DNA of 64,000 nucleotides from CAVVXN01 sp963772585 (GCA_963772585.1 CAVYXV010000002.1:310001-374000), one strand, 5' to 3'. Shown: positions 14,945 through 24,298, counted from the first letter of the stretch. Translations and numbers: made by a program. Notes: generated by a model from the sequence alone, not told the origin.

Positions 14945-17752
14945 GTGATCCACGTCGCCCACCCGTGGCTGTGGGTCTTGTGGCTGCCGGCCGCGCTCGT
15001 GGTCTTCGGGGCGGAGGCGCGCGCCGACGGAGGCGCGCGCCGACGGGTGCTCCGCGCCGTCGTACGCCTCCTCGTCCTCGCCCTCCTCGTCGCGGCGGCA
15101 ACCGATCCGTCGATCCCGGCGGAGGGCGCTCCCCCGCGGCGCCGGCTCGTCGTGGCGACCGAACACGGGGAGGCGATGGGCGAAGCGGGGAAGGCGGAGG
15201 CCATGCGCCTCGGCCGGGCCGCCTTCGAGGCGGCTCGGGAGCGGGGGGCGGCCGTCTCGGCGGTGGCGTTCGACCGAACGGCGACCGCGGCGGTCGACGC
15301 GACCGCGGGGGGCGCGGGGGACCCGCTCCTGGACCTCGCGCCCGCCGACCGGGAGGGTCCCGCCCGCCCGGCCGCCGGTCTCTCCACGGCGGCGCTCGCG
15401 TTCCGTCCCGACGAGTCGGGGACCGTCATCCTCCTCGCGAGCGGCCGCGGCGATCTGGGCGACCTGGAGGAGACGACCGCGCGACTCGGGCAGCAGGGGA
15501 TCCGCGTGCTGGCCCGCGCGCTTCCGGAGGCGACGCCGCCGCCCGCGGCCCGGCCGACGGGAATCGCCTCCCTCGACGTGCCGGCGACGTCGCGGGGGCC
15601 CTTCGACGTCCGGGGCCGGGTCCACGGCGAGGGCACGGTGCGCGTCGCCCTCCTCGTGGACGGCAAGGAGGTCGAGGCGCGGACCGTGGAGACGGCCCGC
15701 GACGGGGACGCGGTACCCTTCGCCTTCGAGGACGTGACGCTCGCCCCCGGCCGCCACGAGGTGGCCGTGGCCGCCGGTCCCGAGGGTGCCGCGGCCGCGG
15801 CGCTCGGTCGACGGCTGGTCGCGGTCGAGGCGCCCCCCCGCGTGCTTCTCGCCGTGGCCGACCCACCCTCGTCGCTCGTCGCCCGGGCGTTGGCCGTCCA
15901 GGGCTACGACGTCCGGCCCGTGCCCCCCGCGGACCTGGGCGCCGCGCTGCTCTCCGGCGCCGCCGACGACGCCGACGTGCTCGCCCTGGACGCCGAGGCG
16001 GCGGAGGGACTCTCTTCCGCCCGACAGGACACCCTCCTGGAGGCCATCGATCGCGGCGTGGGCCTCTTCCTCGTCGCGGGCGGGGACGCGGGGGCCTGGG
16101 GCCGACTCCGGGGGACGCCGCTCCAGCGGGCGCTCGCGCTCCGCCCCCTCCCCCCGCCGCCCCCCTCCCCCGAACCCGAGCCGGCGCCCCCGCCCCCGCC
16201 CGACGCGGAGACCCCGCCCGTCGAACCGCCCGAACCCGAGAAGGGGCCGGGACTTCGGGCCGAGCGCCGACCCGAGGAGGCCCGGCCGATCAGCCTCCTC
16301 CTCGTGCTGGACCGGAGCGGGAGCATGGAGGGGGGCAAGCTCACGATGGCGATCGAGGGGGCGGAGAAGGCCGCGGCGACGCTCGCCCGGACGGACCGCC
16401 TCGGCGTGCTCACGTTCGCCGACGACGTGACGGTCGATGTGCCGATGACGCCGGTCGCGGAGGTGCGCGGGACGCTCGGCTGGACGCTGGCGGCCGTGCA
16501 GGCGGGCGGACAGACGGACATCTACGGGGCGCTCGAACGCGCGGGCCGGATCCTGGCGACGGAACCATCTCCGATCCGGCACCTGCTCCTGCTCACCGAC
16601 GGGAGGCAGACGGGCTACGCCGTGTTCATGCACCTGATCCGGGCCATGGCGGCGCAGGGCATCACGCTGACCGCCGTCGGCCTCGGCCGCGACCACGACG
16701 AGACCCTGCTCAAGCAGCTCGCCATGGCCGCGCCGCACGGCCGCTACATCCCGGCGGACACCGAGCGGGAGGTGCCGACGATCCTCACCCGGGATACGGA
16801 GAGGGTGGCCGACCGCCGGCTCCGCGAGGTCGAGGAGATGGCGCGCATCCGCGACCGCGAGCACGAGGGCGAGCCCCCGCCACCGGAGCAGGAGAAGCCT
16901 CCGCCGAAGCCGCCCGAGCCGGCGACGCCGGAGCCGGAGCCCGCCGAGCCCCCGGAGACCGCGACGCCCCCGGCGCCCGAGGAGGAGGGCCCCGCGCTCG
17001 CGCCCCTGGTGGCGATCCGCCCCCACGAAGCGACCGCCGGTCTCCCCGCGCTGCCCTCCGTGGGACCCCCGCGTCGGGCCGAGCCCGGGCCGGGGGCGGC
17101 GGTCCTGCTCCGGCGCGCGGAGGACGAACCGGTCCTCGGCGCGGCGCGCTTCGGCCTGGGGCGGGTGCTCGTCCTCGCGCTGCCCGACGACGCCGCGGGG
17201 TTCGCACCGTGGCCGGGCGTGGAGCGGCTCCTCCTCCAGTCGGTGCGGGCCGTTCGGGCACCGGCCGGGGCCCGCACGGAAGGGCTCGATCCTCGGGTCC
17301 TCCCGTCACCGGGCGGCGAGGTCCTCCGCATCGCCGCCGCGCCGGGGGCCTCCACGGCGCCGATCCGGGTTCTCTGGTCGGGACCCGAGGGCGAGCGGGA
17401 CCTGGGGCTCGTCACGCCGGGCGGCGAGACCCCGCTGGCGCTGCCCCCGCTGCCGCCGGGCCGCCGGGCCACGATCCAGCTCGTGATGGACGACGGGGAC
17501 GGGCGCCGGCCGGCGGGCCCCTCCGTGTCCTACCTCGCCCGCCCGCGCCCGGCTCCTCTCCTCCGCCCCGGCGACGCGGACGCGCTGGCCAGGGCCCTCG
17601 GCCCGGCGGCGCTCGACCCGTCCGCTCCCCTCTTCACGCCCGCACCGCCGCAGCCCATCCGCCGCCCTCTCTGGCCCTGGCCGCTCGTGGCCGCCTTGGC
17701 CCTCCTTCCCCTGGACGTGGCGTTCCACCGGCGCGCGGGGAAGCCCGCATGA
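14945..17752 (+). CDS. Membrane protein with vWA and GATase-like domains
   Basis: 935 aa from GTG 14945. Two N-terminal membrane helices (WLWVLWLPAALVVFG, about 8-22; LLVLALLVAAA, about 43-53) resemble the BatA-type start. A GATase1-like fold without the catalytic triad follows (VLALDAEAAEGLSSARQDTL, LFLVAGGDAGAWG). It is interrupted by a vWA domain near residues 450-620 with an intact MIDAS motif DRSGSM and LLLTDGRQ. Two Pro/Glu-rich linkers flank the vWA. The GATase-like half resumes (FGLGRVLVLALPDDAAGF), and a final helix (WPLVAALALLPLDVAF) sits at the C-terminus. Such proteins are typical of Planctomycetota, with unknown ligands. The stop overlaps pdxA (ATGA). Confidence 0.87.
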   Translation: MIHVAHPWLWVLWLPAALVVFGAEARADGGARRRVLRAVVRLLVLALLVAAATDPSIPAEGAPPRRRLVVATEHGEAMGEAGKAEAMRLGRAAFEAARERGAAVSAVAFDRTATAAVDATAGGAGDPLLDLAPADREGPARPAAGLSTAALAFRPDESGTVILLASGRGDLGDLEETTARLGQQGIRVLARALPEATPPPAARPTGIASLDVPATSRGPFDVRGRVHGEGTVRVALLVDGKEVEARTVETARDGDAVPFAFEDVTLAPGRHEVAVAAGPEGAAAAALGRRLVAVEAPPRVLLAVADPPSSLVARALAVQGYDVRPVPPADLGAALLSGAADDADVLALDAEAAEGLSSARQDTLLEAIDRGVGLFLVAGGDAGAWGRLRGTPLQRALALRPLPPPPPSPEPEPAPPPPPDAETPPVEPPEPEKGPGLRAERRPEEARPISLLLVLDRSGSMEGGKLTMAIEGAEKAAATLARTDRLGVLTFADDVTVDVPMTPVAEVRGTLGWTLAAVQAGGQTDIYGALERAGRILATEPSPIRHLLLLTDGRQTGYAVFMHLIRAMAAQGITLTAVGLGRDHDETLLKQLAMAAPHGRYIPADTEREVPTILTRDTERVADRRLREVEEMARIRDREHEGEPPPPEQEKPPPKPPEPATPEPEPAEPPETATPPAPEEEGPALAPLVAIRPHEATAGLPALPSVGPPRRAEPGPGAAVLLRRAEDEPVLGAARFGLGRVLVLALPDDAAGFAPWPGVERLLLQSVRAVRAPAGARTEGLDPRVLPSPGGEVLRIAAAPGASTAPIRVLWSGPEGERDLGLVTPGGETPLALPPLPPGRRATIQLVMDDGDGRRPAGPSVSYLARPRPAPLLRPGDADALARALGPAALDPSAPLFTPAPPQPIRRPLWPWPLVAALALLPLDVAFHRRAGKPA

Positions 17753-18735
17753 GTCGTCCGTTGCTCGCGCTGACGATCGGCGACGTCGCGGGGATCGGAC
17801 CGGAGATCGCCCTTCGACTGCTCTCCGGCAACGAACCCCTTCCGGCCCGCCTGCTGTTGGTGGGCGACCGGGCGGCCCTGGAGAGAGACCGGCCCCTGGT
17901 CCCCGGGGCCCGCATTCCCCCGCTCGTGGACGGCCCGGAGGCCCTCGGTGACCGCGACGTCGGCCTCCTCGAACCGCTGCCGCCCCTCGTGCCGCTGCCC
18001 GAGCGGGGCGCCATCGACGGGCGGGCCGGGGGCGCCGCCCACGCCTGGGTCGTGACGGCGGCGTCCCTGGCGCTGGCGGGACGGGTCCAGGGAATGGTCA
18101 CCGGCCCCATCCACAAGGAGGCCTGGCGCCGGGCGGGCGTCGCCGCTCCCGGCCACACGGAGGTCCTGCGGGATCTCGCGGGGGTGGACCGCGTCCTGAT
18201 GCTGCTGGCCGGAGGGCGGCTCCGCGTCGGGCTCGCGACGATCCACGTGGCGCTTCGCGACGTCCCGAGCCTGCTGTGCGTGCCGGATCTCGTGGAGGCG
18301 CTCGCGCTCCTGTCGCGGGAGGTGTCACGCTGGTTCGGCGTGACACGCCCGCGGCTCGCCGTCTGCGGGCTGAACCCGCACGCGGGCGAGGGCGGGCTCT
18401 TCGGACGGGAGGAGAACGACGTCATCGAGCCGGCCGTCGAGGCCGCACGGGGGCGCGGGATCGACGCCCACGGGCCGCTTCCCGCCGACGCCTGCATCCC
18501 CGCCGCCGCGCGCGGCGGCTTCGACGCCGTGCTCGCCATGTACCACGACCAGGCGCTGCCGGCCGTGAAGGCGCTGGCTTGGCGCGAGGCGGTGAACGTG
18601 ACCCTGGGCCTGCCGTTCGTGCGCACGTCGGTGGACCACGGAACCGCCTTCGACATCGCGGGCCGCGGCGTCGCGCACGCCTCGTCCCTCGCCGCGGCCG
18701 TCCGCCTCGCCGCGAGCATGACGACGAGAGGTTGA
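17749..18735 (+). CDS. pdxA: 4-hydroxythreonine-4-phosphate dehydrogenase
   Basis: NAD-dependent oxidation and decarboxylation of 4-phosphohydroxy-L-threonine in DXP-dependent pyridoxal phosphate synthesis. The 328-aa length and motifs match: LTIGDVAGIGPEIAL at the N-terminus, TGPIHKEAW, PGHTEVLRDL, GLNPHAGEGGLFGREE, MYHDQALPAVKAL and VNVTLGLPFVRTSVDHGTAF. The metal-binding histidines are present (HTE, HDQ, DHG). ATG 17749 overlaps the stop of the vWA gene, so expression is coupled although the functions look unrelated. pdxJ is not in this window. Confidence 0.96.
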   Translation: MSRPLLALTIGDVAGIGPEIALRLLSGNEPLPARLLLVGDRAALERDRPLVPGARIPPLVDGPEALGDRDVGLLEPLPPLVPLPERGAIDGRAGGAAHAWVVTAASLALAGRVQGMVTGPIHKEAWRRAGVAAPGHTEVLRDLAGVDRVLMLLAGGRLRVGLATIHVALRDVPSLLCVPDLVEALALLSREVSRWFGVTRPRLAVCGLNPHAGEGGLFGREENDVIEPAVEAARGRGIDAHGPLPADACIPAAARGGFDAVLAMYHDQALPAVKALAWREAVNVTLGLPFVRTSVDHGTAFDIAGRGVAHASSLAAAVRLAASMTTRG

Positions 18736-18885
18736 GGGGGGCGTCCCGCAGCGGGCGATCGGGGACATGGTGCTCAACCACAGCCGTTGCACCGCCGAAC
18801 CTCAGAGCAGGAGGCGTGCGTCGGTGGACCCTCTCGGTACCATTCGCACGCGGTGGGACGCGGCCTCCCCCGGGGCGGGAGCTTC

Positions 18886-19452
18886 ATGGCGAAGCGGGCG
18901 AACGATCTCCTCGACGTGTTCAGGCTGGCATCCGGGCAGGGGGACGGCTCGGCGCCCCGCGGACGCGGGCGTCGGAAGGCGACGCCGAGGGCACGCAAGA
19001 AGAAGGCGGCGGATGGCGTGTTCCTGCAGCCGCGCCAGGTCGTGCTCCTCTCCTCCACGGTCGTGCTGCTCGTCGTGCTGGCCTTTGCCGCAGGCCTGGG
19101 CTACGGCCGCCGCGGTTCTTCGGGCATCGCGCTCCAACGGCGGTCCGCCCACGACGCGAACATCGCGTGGTGGATCCGGGGCAAGCTGCGCAGCAAGGAC
19201 GACCTGACCGGCCATGCCATCGCCCCGGAGGCGGTCATCCGTGAGCTCCTGAGCCGGTACAACATCGCCGAGGACTACGTCCGGGTCGTGCCGGAGGACT
19301 CCGAGCGCCTCGCGATCTTCCTCGGTCCGTTCTCCAGCGAGGCGAAGGCGCACGCCTACTACGAGGCCCAGCGGCTGGGGACCCTGCGGCTCCGTTGGGG
19401 CAGCCCCTTCTACCGGGCCGCCTACCAGCAGGGCCCCCGCAGCGGGCGGTGA
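18886..19452 (+). CDS. Single-span membrane protein with SPOR-like C-terminus
   Basis: 188 aa from ATG 18886, with GGGCGGGAG ahead of it. A basic cytoplasmic N-terminus (Arg/Lys clusters, residues 24-42) precedes one membrane helix (VVLLSSTVVLLVVLAFAAGLG, about 53-73). The outer part is about 110 aa. Its end (RVVPEDSERLAIFLGPFSS, AKAHAYYEAQRL) has the spacing of a SPOR-like peptidoglycan-binding domain, but the match is weak. If correct it would bind denuded glycan at division sites. Stands alone 150 nt after pdxA; I see no promoter I would defend. Confidence 0.75.
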   Translation: MAKRANDLLDVFRLASGQGDGSAPRGRGRRKATPRARKKKAADGVFLQPRQVVLLSSTVVLLVVLAFAAGLGYGRRGSSGIALQRRSAHDANIAWWIRGKLRSKDDLTGHAIAPEAVIRELLSRYNIAEDYVRVVPEDSERLAIFLGPFSSEAKAHAYYEAQRLGTLRLRWGSPFYRAAYQQGPRSGR

Positions 19453-19580
19453 GGGGGCCGGCGGCGCGGAGCGCGGGGCCGGCGGCGCCCCGAAATCCGG
19501 GGGGCCCGGCCCGCTCGGACGGTAACCTCCGGGGCTCGGTGAAGACCCGGCGGACAGGACCCTAGACCCGGGGGACGGCG

Positions 19581-19799
19581 ATGTCGATCCACAAGAGCCT
19601 CAAGATCAAGAACTCGCTCGCCCGGCAGCGGAGCGTCCTCACCCGCTGGGAACGGATCATCCGCCTCCAGGAGAACGATCGCTGGCAGGAAGGCGACTCC
19701 GTGATGGGCCTTCCGAAGGTCAAGACCCAGGTCAAGATCCGCTCGCGCAAGGCGATCAAGAAGGCCGAAGCCGAAGCGAAGGGCACCGACGAGGCGTAG
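19581..19799 (+). CDS. PVC-type small basic protein, probably ribosome-associated
   Basis: 72 aa, strongly basic: MSIHKSLKIKNSLARQ, then RSVLTRWERIIRLQENDRW, GDSVMGLPKVKTQVK and a Lys/Ala tail. This closely fits the small basic protein family restricted to Planctomycetes, Verrucomicrobia, Lentisphaerae and Chlamydiae, which has been treated as a PVC signature and as a ribosome-associated protein. The family identification is from memory of the motif (MSIHxSLK..., NVLTRxERI, GDSVxGLPK). It is the best phylogenetic marker in the window. The spacer before it (19453-19580) holds a CCCCG/CGGGG hairpin at 19488-19502 that could terminate the upstream gene. Confidence 0.88.
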   Translation: MSIHKSLKIKNSLARQRSVLTRWERIIRLQENDRWQEGDSVMGLPKVKTQVKIRSRKAIKKAEAEAKGTDEA

Positions 19800-19838
19800 C
19801 GCCCCCACGGGTCGATCCGGATCGGACCGCGCGCCCGC

Positions 19839-21113
19839 CTACTGCGCGCCGATGACCTTGCCACGCGTCCTTGCGGGGGGGGCGGTGTCGGCGTAGTCGG
19901 GAAGCGTGGCCTGGTGCTCGCCGTACCACCGCAGCACCTCGTCCCGGTTCTTGAATTCCCGCCGGGCCAACCGGCTCGCCGCGTCCACCAGCAGCGGCTC
20001 GATCCACGTCCGCGTGTACTCCGATCCCAGCACGCGGACGTCGAGCACGACGCCGTCCTGGATCGTGGCGACCGTCGGGTTCGCAATGTTGCTCGCCTGG
20101 GCGATCTCGACGTCGTAGTCCTGGACGTACGAGACCTGGTTCACCACGGAGACGACGTTGCGGGTGGAGCCGCCGTGGCTCGTGAGTCGCTTCACCACGT
20201 AGCCGATGGCGCGCGGATCGCCGATGGCCCCCAGGGCCTGGGCGGCATTCCCCGCGAGACGCAGGTTCTCGCTCCCCAGGGCGTTGACGAAGGGCACGGA
20301 GAGGTCGCCGCGTCCGAACGACATGGCCGCGCGGAGCGATTCCGCGCGGACGCCGTCGTCGAGATCGCGCGCCGCGGAGAAGATGAGCGGCCTGAGCGCC
20401 GCCTCGTCGCCGACCTCGCCGAGGAGGCGCGCCGAGGCGCAACGGACGCCCGGGACGGCGTCGAAGAGCGTCGCGCGCGCGGCCTCGACCACCTGGGTGT
20501 CCGACACCCGCGCGAGCGACAGCCGCGCCGCGCGGGCCAGCACCGCATCGCCACCCGCCAGGGTTCGGATGAGGGTGGGCACGTCGTCGGAGGGGGCCGC
20601 CCGGATCGGGGCGGGGTCGTCCGCCCGGGCCGCGGCCTCCACCTCGGCGGGGAGCATCCACCGGCCGCCGTAGAGAACGAGACCCCGACGGCGGCGTGCG
20701 ACGGCCTGGTCCACCCACTGCCCCTCGTACCGCTCCTGACCCAGCGCGCGACGGGCCGCCTCGTGATCCGGCTGGATCCCGACGACCTCTCCGTAGGCCC
20801 GTCGGGCGAGGTCCCCGATCCCCTCGGCCTCCGCCTCGAGGGCCAGCGCGAACCAGCCCTTGGCGTCGTCCGCCCCCATCGTCGCGGCCCGACGCTCCAG
20901 GGCCGCCCGGGCGCCCTCGCCCGGCGTGAAGGTGGCGACCCGGTCCGCGGGGAGGACCGTCGTCCCGGCGGGCGTCCGCACGACGTAGGCACCCCCGTCA
21001 TCCCGGTGGATCTCGCCTTCGAGGCGGAGGCCATCCGTCGTCACGAGGACGTCCGCCGAAGCCGGAAGCGCCAGGCCGAGGAGCAGCAGGGGAACGAGGA
21101 GACGGGGCGGCAT
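19839..21113 (-). CDS. Exported protein with beta-barrel, TPR and HEAT regions
   Basis: 424 aa from ATG 21113. A signal peptide (LLVPLLLLGLALPASA) is followed by a small Sm-like barrel (VLVTTDGLRLEGEIHRDDGG, TVLPADRVATFTPGE). A TPR-like helical segment comes next (AKGWFALALEAEAEGIGDLA, GIQPDHEAARRALG), then HEAT repeats at about 180-300 (VPTLIRTLAGGDAVLARAAR, LRLAGNAAQALGAIGDPRAI). The tail (LARREFKNRDEVLRWYGEHQ) is unassigned. No catalytic motif. The barrel resembles the repeats in the NPCBM protein at 13614-14930, so this lineage may reuse the module. Confidence 0.82.
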   Translation of the reverse strand: MPPRLLVPLLLLGLALPASADVLVTTDGLRLEGEIHRDDGGAYVVRTPAGTTVLPADRVATFTPGEGARAALERRAATMGADDAKGWFALALEAEAEGIGDLARRAYGEVVGIQPDHEAARRALGQERYEGQWVDQAVARRRRGLVLYGGRWMLPAEVEAAARADDPAPIRAAPSDDVPTLIRTLAGGDAVLARAARLSLARVSDTQVVEAARATLFDAVPGVRCASARLLGEVGDEAALRPLIFSAARDLDDGVRAESLRAAMSFGRGDLSVPFVNALGSENLRLAGNAAQALGAIGDPRAIGYVVKRLTSHGGSTRNVVSVVNQVSYVQDYDVEIAQASNIANPTVATIQDGVVLDVRVLGSEYTRTWIEPLLVDAASRLARREFKNRDEVLRWYGEHQATLPDYADTAPPARTRGKVIGAQ

Positions 21114-21471
21114 GGGAGGGCTCCCGGGGGCAGGGGTACCGCTACTGGGAACGCGGGAGGGGGCCAGCCGCATCGGGGGGCAGGGGGAGGGCGTTCGCCG
21201 GTCGACGGGGAGAGGTGTCCTGCGGCCCTCTCGCCGGCGTGGGTCCGGTCGTGTTCCGCTTCGAGGGCGGTGCACGAGGCCTCGAATCGAAGGCCCCCTC
21301 CGCCACGAGGAGAACCGGAGAAGCGCCCCCTGGCAGGAGAACGCCCCCACCGAACCGGACGCGCGTTCGTCGAGGGCAACGCCCCCGGCAGGGCATCGAG
21401 ATCCTCCCGCCGGCCGGCCGGCGCCCGCAGGGCGAGTTGGCCTCGGCTTCTCTCCTCACCGCGTACGTCGG
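21114..21471. other. Gene-free stretch between HEAT gene and ABC permease
   Basis: 358 nt with no credible gene. The only structure I see is a perfect 16-bp palindrome CGCCGGCCGGCCGGCG at 21408-21423, 48 nt past the permease stop on the minus strand. It lacks a T-run. Confidence 0.6.
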
Positions 21472-23319
21472 CTACGTCCTTCTTCGACGCAGGAACAGGG
21501 CCGCGAGCAAGGCGGGCAGGAGGAGGACACCCACGTAGACGAAGCAGATCGTCGCTTCGTCGGCGAAGCGGGTGAAGTGGATCTTGTCGTAGAGACGCAG
21601 GGGGAGGATCCGGGGATCGACCAGGATCACGGCATCGATCTCGCGCAGGGCGAGAACGAGCACGATGAGCGCGGCGCCGATCAACCCTCGCCACGCGAGC
21701 GGGAGCCAGATGCGGCGAGCGCGGGCGATGGGTCCGGCGCCGCCGAGAGACGCGGCCTCCTCGTGTCCGGGTCGCACCTGTCGGAGCGCGAGCCAGGTGG
21801 CGACGAGCGCAAAGGGAAGGAAGCGGGCCGTGAGGGCGAGCGCGCTCCTCAACATCGTCCGATCGACCCAGTCCACGTCGAAGCCGAGCCAGAGCACGTG
21901 CGTGCCGACGGTCAGCACGAGTCCCGGGACCGCGAGGGGTAGGAGGCCGACGAGCAGGACGGTACCGCGGGCGAATCGTCCGCCTCGCAGCGCCCACCGC
22001 ACGAGGACGATGGAGACGAGGGTGGCGATGAGCGCGGCGCCAAGCCCGCTCTTCAGCCAACGGGCCATGTCCTCGTCGAGGCCGGGCGTGCGCGCGAAGG
22101 CCCCCGCGACGTCGAAGAGGTGCGCGTAGACAGGCTTGGCGACGGTGGTCCCGTTCGGCTGGACCTGGATCTCGCCGCCGCCGAGTCCCCACGAGGCGAT
22201 CCCCCCCATCGGCAACGCGAAGGCGACGAGGAGCACGAGCACGACGAGGACGACGCCGAGGATCTTCCCCCTGCGGCCCAGGCGCAGGAGGGGACGGCCG
22301 CCGCGCCCTTCCCCTCCCGCGAGGATCGGGCTCTTGCGTAGCAGGACCACGGCCAGGACGAGGAGCAGGGCCGCGAGCACCATGTAGGGAGCGCCGGTCG
22401 CGACGGCGCGGCCGGCGTTCCCTTCCTGCTTCCACTGGAGGAGGATCTCCGTGGGAAAGACGTACATCGGCGTGGTGCCCATCTTGAGGGTCACGCCGAG
22501 GTAGTCGGGCACGGCGAAGTCCGACCACGCCAGCACGAACACGAGGGCGGCCGCGCCGAAGAGCGAGGGCACCATCGCGGGGAGGACGACGTGTCGGAAG
22601 GCGGCGCGGCGACCCCCGAGTTGGAGGGCCGCCTCCCACGGACCGACCGGGACGTCGATCAGCGCGCGGGCGACCAGGAAGGCGACGAGCGGGAAGAACA
22701 CGAGCCCGAACACGAGGATGCCCGTGGCGAGTTGGAGGTGCTGCCCCGTCGCGCCGAGCGCGGCGGTCACCGCGATCTCGAGGGGTCGCGCCGCGCCCAT
22801 CGCCACGATGAGCGGGGGGAGGATGGCGGGACCGAGGCAGAGCACGGCGAGGAGGCGCCGGCCGGGCAGGTTCGTCCGCCCGAGAAGCCAGCCGACCGGG
22901 ATCCCCAGGAGCAGGGCGAGGAGCGCCGCGCCGAGGGAGAGTTCGGCGCTGTTCCGGAGCAGTCCCCAGGTGCGGGACTCGTCCCAGAGGCGAGCGTAGT
23001 GCTCCAGGCTCCAGGCGGTCCTCGTTTCGGCCACCCGGTCGCCGTCGATCATCTGTTGCACCTTCTCGCCGCCGGCCTTCGCCTGCATGGAGAGGATGTA
23101 GGTGCGCCCCGTCGGCGTCTCCTTGACGTCGATGTCGCCGGCCGCCTCCAGCACCCGACCGCCCTTCAGGACGAGCTGGTTCACCTGGAAGGAGCGCACC
23201 AGCATCGCCCCGACGGGCATCACCAGGGCCACCACCACGACCGCGAGAGCGAGGACGGGAAGGACGATCGCCCTCGCGTGTCTCACTGGGGCACCTCCGG
23301 ACCACGAAGCGTGTCCCAC
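21472..23319 (-). CDS. ABC transporter permease, fused two-module type
   Basis: 615 aa with about 12 membrane helices. Two binding-protein-dependent permease modules lie in one chain. Each has a coupling-helix EAA-type loop: PWEAALQLGGRRAAFRHVVL and HEEAASLGGAGPIARARRIW. This FbpB/ThiP-like fusion is typical of iron(III) or thiamine importers. Unusual is an insert of about 70 aa after the first helix (VNQLVLKGGRVLEAAGDIDV, then GEKVQQMIDGDRV), predicted to be periplasmic. No ATPase or binding protein is adjacent. The gene starts 36 nt after the aminotransferase stop, so dsbD, aminotransferase and permease may form one transcript. GTG 23283 is an alternative start. Confidence 0.88.
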   Translation of the reverse strand: MGHASWSGGAPVRHARAIVLPVLALAVVVVALVMPVGAMLVRSFQVNQLVLKGGRVLEAAGDIDVKETPTGRTYILSMQAKAGGEKVQQMIDGDRVAETRTAWSLEHYARLWDESRTWGLLRNSAELSLGAALLALLLGIPVGWLLGRTNLPGRRLLAVLCLGPAILPPLIVAMGAARPLEIAVTAALGATGQHLQLATGILVFGLVFFPLVAFLVARALIDVPVGPWEAALQLGGRRAAFRHVVLPAMVPSLFGAAALVFVLAWSDFAVPDYLGVTLKMGTTPMYVFPTEILLQWKQEGNAGRAVATGAPYMVLAALLLVLAVVLLRKSPILAGGEGRGGRPLLRLGRRGKILGVVLVVLVLLVAFALPMGGIASWGLGGGEIQVQPNGTTVAKPVYAHLFDVAGAFARTPGLDEDMARWLKSGLGAALIATLVSIVLVRWALRGGRFARGTVLLVGLLPLAVPGLVLTVGTHVLWLGFDVDWVDRTMLRSALALTARFLPFALVATWLALRQVRPGHEEAASLGGAGPIARARRIWLPLAWRGLIGAALIVLVLALREIDAVILVDPRILPLRLYDKIHFTRFADEATICFVYVGVLLLPALLAALFLRRRRT

Positions 23320-23355
23320 GGGAGACGTTTCCCCCGCGACACGCCGTCGGCGTTC

Positions 23356-24261
23356 TCAGGGTCGCACGGCCCGTGCCGCCCGCCCGGCCGCCGCTTCCGC
23401 GTCCGCGGCCGCTTCGAAGAGGGCACGAAGCCGACGGGTCACCGGTCCCGGGCGCCCGTCGCCAACCGTCTTCCCGTCGATTCGCACGACCGGGATGATG
23501 CCCTTCACGGAGGACGAGACGAGGACCTCGTCCGCCGCCTCCAGGTCCTCGCGACCCACGCGCCGCTGCTCGGCGCGGACGCCGTGGGCGCGGGAGAGAT
23601 CGAGGATGCGCGTGCGGGTCGTGCCCTTCAGGATCCCCGCCTCGAGAGGAGGCGTGACGAGGATGCCGCCGACGACCAGGAACACGTTCGCGGTCGTGGC
23701 CTCGGTCACCTCGCCCCGCTCGTTCAACATGAACGCGTCGTCGGCACCCGCGAGCTTCGCCTCGTAGAGCGCGAGCACGTTGTTCAGGTAGTTGCCCGTC
23801 TTCGCTCCCGGGTCGAGCGCCATGCGGGGATTGCGCTGGCGCTCGACGATCGCCACGGTGAGCCCCTTCTCCCACACCGTCTCGTCGGGACGCCCCGCCG
23901 GCGCGACCACGACGACGACGCTACGCTTCTCGACGCGACGGATGTCGAGACCGAGAGGCCCCGCGCCGCGGGTCACGATCAGGCGGACGTAGGCGTCCTC
24001 GTCGGCCCCCACCTCGGCCGCCTCCATCGTTTCCTGGATCGCCCGGACGAGGTCATCGGCCGGGTGCTGGAGGTCCATGTAGAGGCGGCGTCCGCTCTCC
24101 GCGAGGCGTTCCATGTGCTCGCGCTCCTGGACGAGCACGCCGCGATGCCACCAGAACACCTCGTAGACGGAGTCGCCGAGCAGGAAGCCGTGGTCGAGGA
24201 CGGGGATCACGGCCTCCTCGGGCGGCGTGATCCGTCCGTCCACGTAGATGCAGGTCTTCAT
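23356..24261 (-). CDS. Class IV PLP-dependent aminotransferase
   Basis: 301 aa, fold-type IV, the family of branched-chain aminotransferases, D-amino-acid transaminases and aminodeoxychorismate lyase. Visible motifs are the N-terminal VDGRITPPEEAVIPVLDHGFLLGDSVYE region, the PLP lysine in DPGAKTGNYLNNVLALYEAK, FMLNERGEVTEATTANVFLV (phosphate and Glu contacts) and GTTRTRILDLS. The substrate cannot be fixed from sequence alone; VRLIVTRGAGPLGLD is common in D-alanine and BCAT-like members. The start is ATG 24261. Lies between dsbD (37 nt) and the ABC permease (36 nt) on the same strand. Confidence 0.9.
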   Translation of the reverse strand: MKTCIYVDGRITPPEEAVIPVLDHGFLLGDSVYEVFWWHRGVLVQEREHMERLAESGRRLYMDLQHPADDLVRAIQETMEAAEVGADEDAYVRLIVTRGAGPLGLDIRRVEKRSVVVVVAPAGRPDETVWEKGLTVAIVERQRNPRMALDPGAKTGNYLNNVLALYEAKLAGADDAFMLNERGEVTEATTANVFLVVGGILVTPPLEAGILKGTTRTRILDLSRAHGVRAEQRRVGREDLEAADEVLVSSSVKGIIPVVRIDGKTVGDGRPGPVTRRLRALFEAAADAEAAAGRAARAVRP

Positions 24262-24298
24262 CCCCGGATTGTAGGGACGCCGCAACCGGCTGCGAGCC

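Noticed and set aside
18736..18885. Possible tRNA or small RNA between pdxA and the SPOR-like gene
   Set aside because: No cloverleaf arms could be folded; only a short CCCGC/GCGGG dyad was found.
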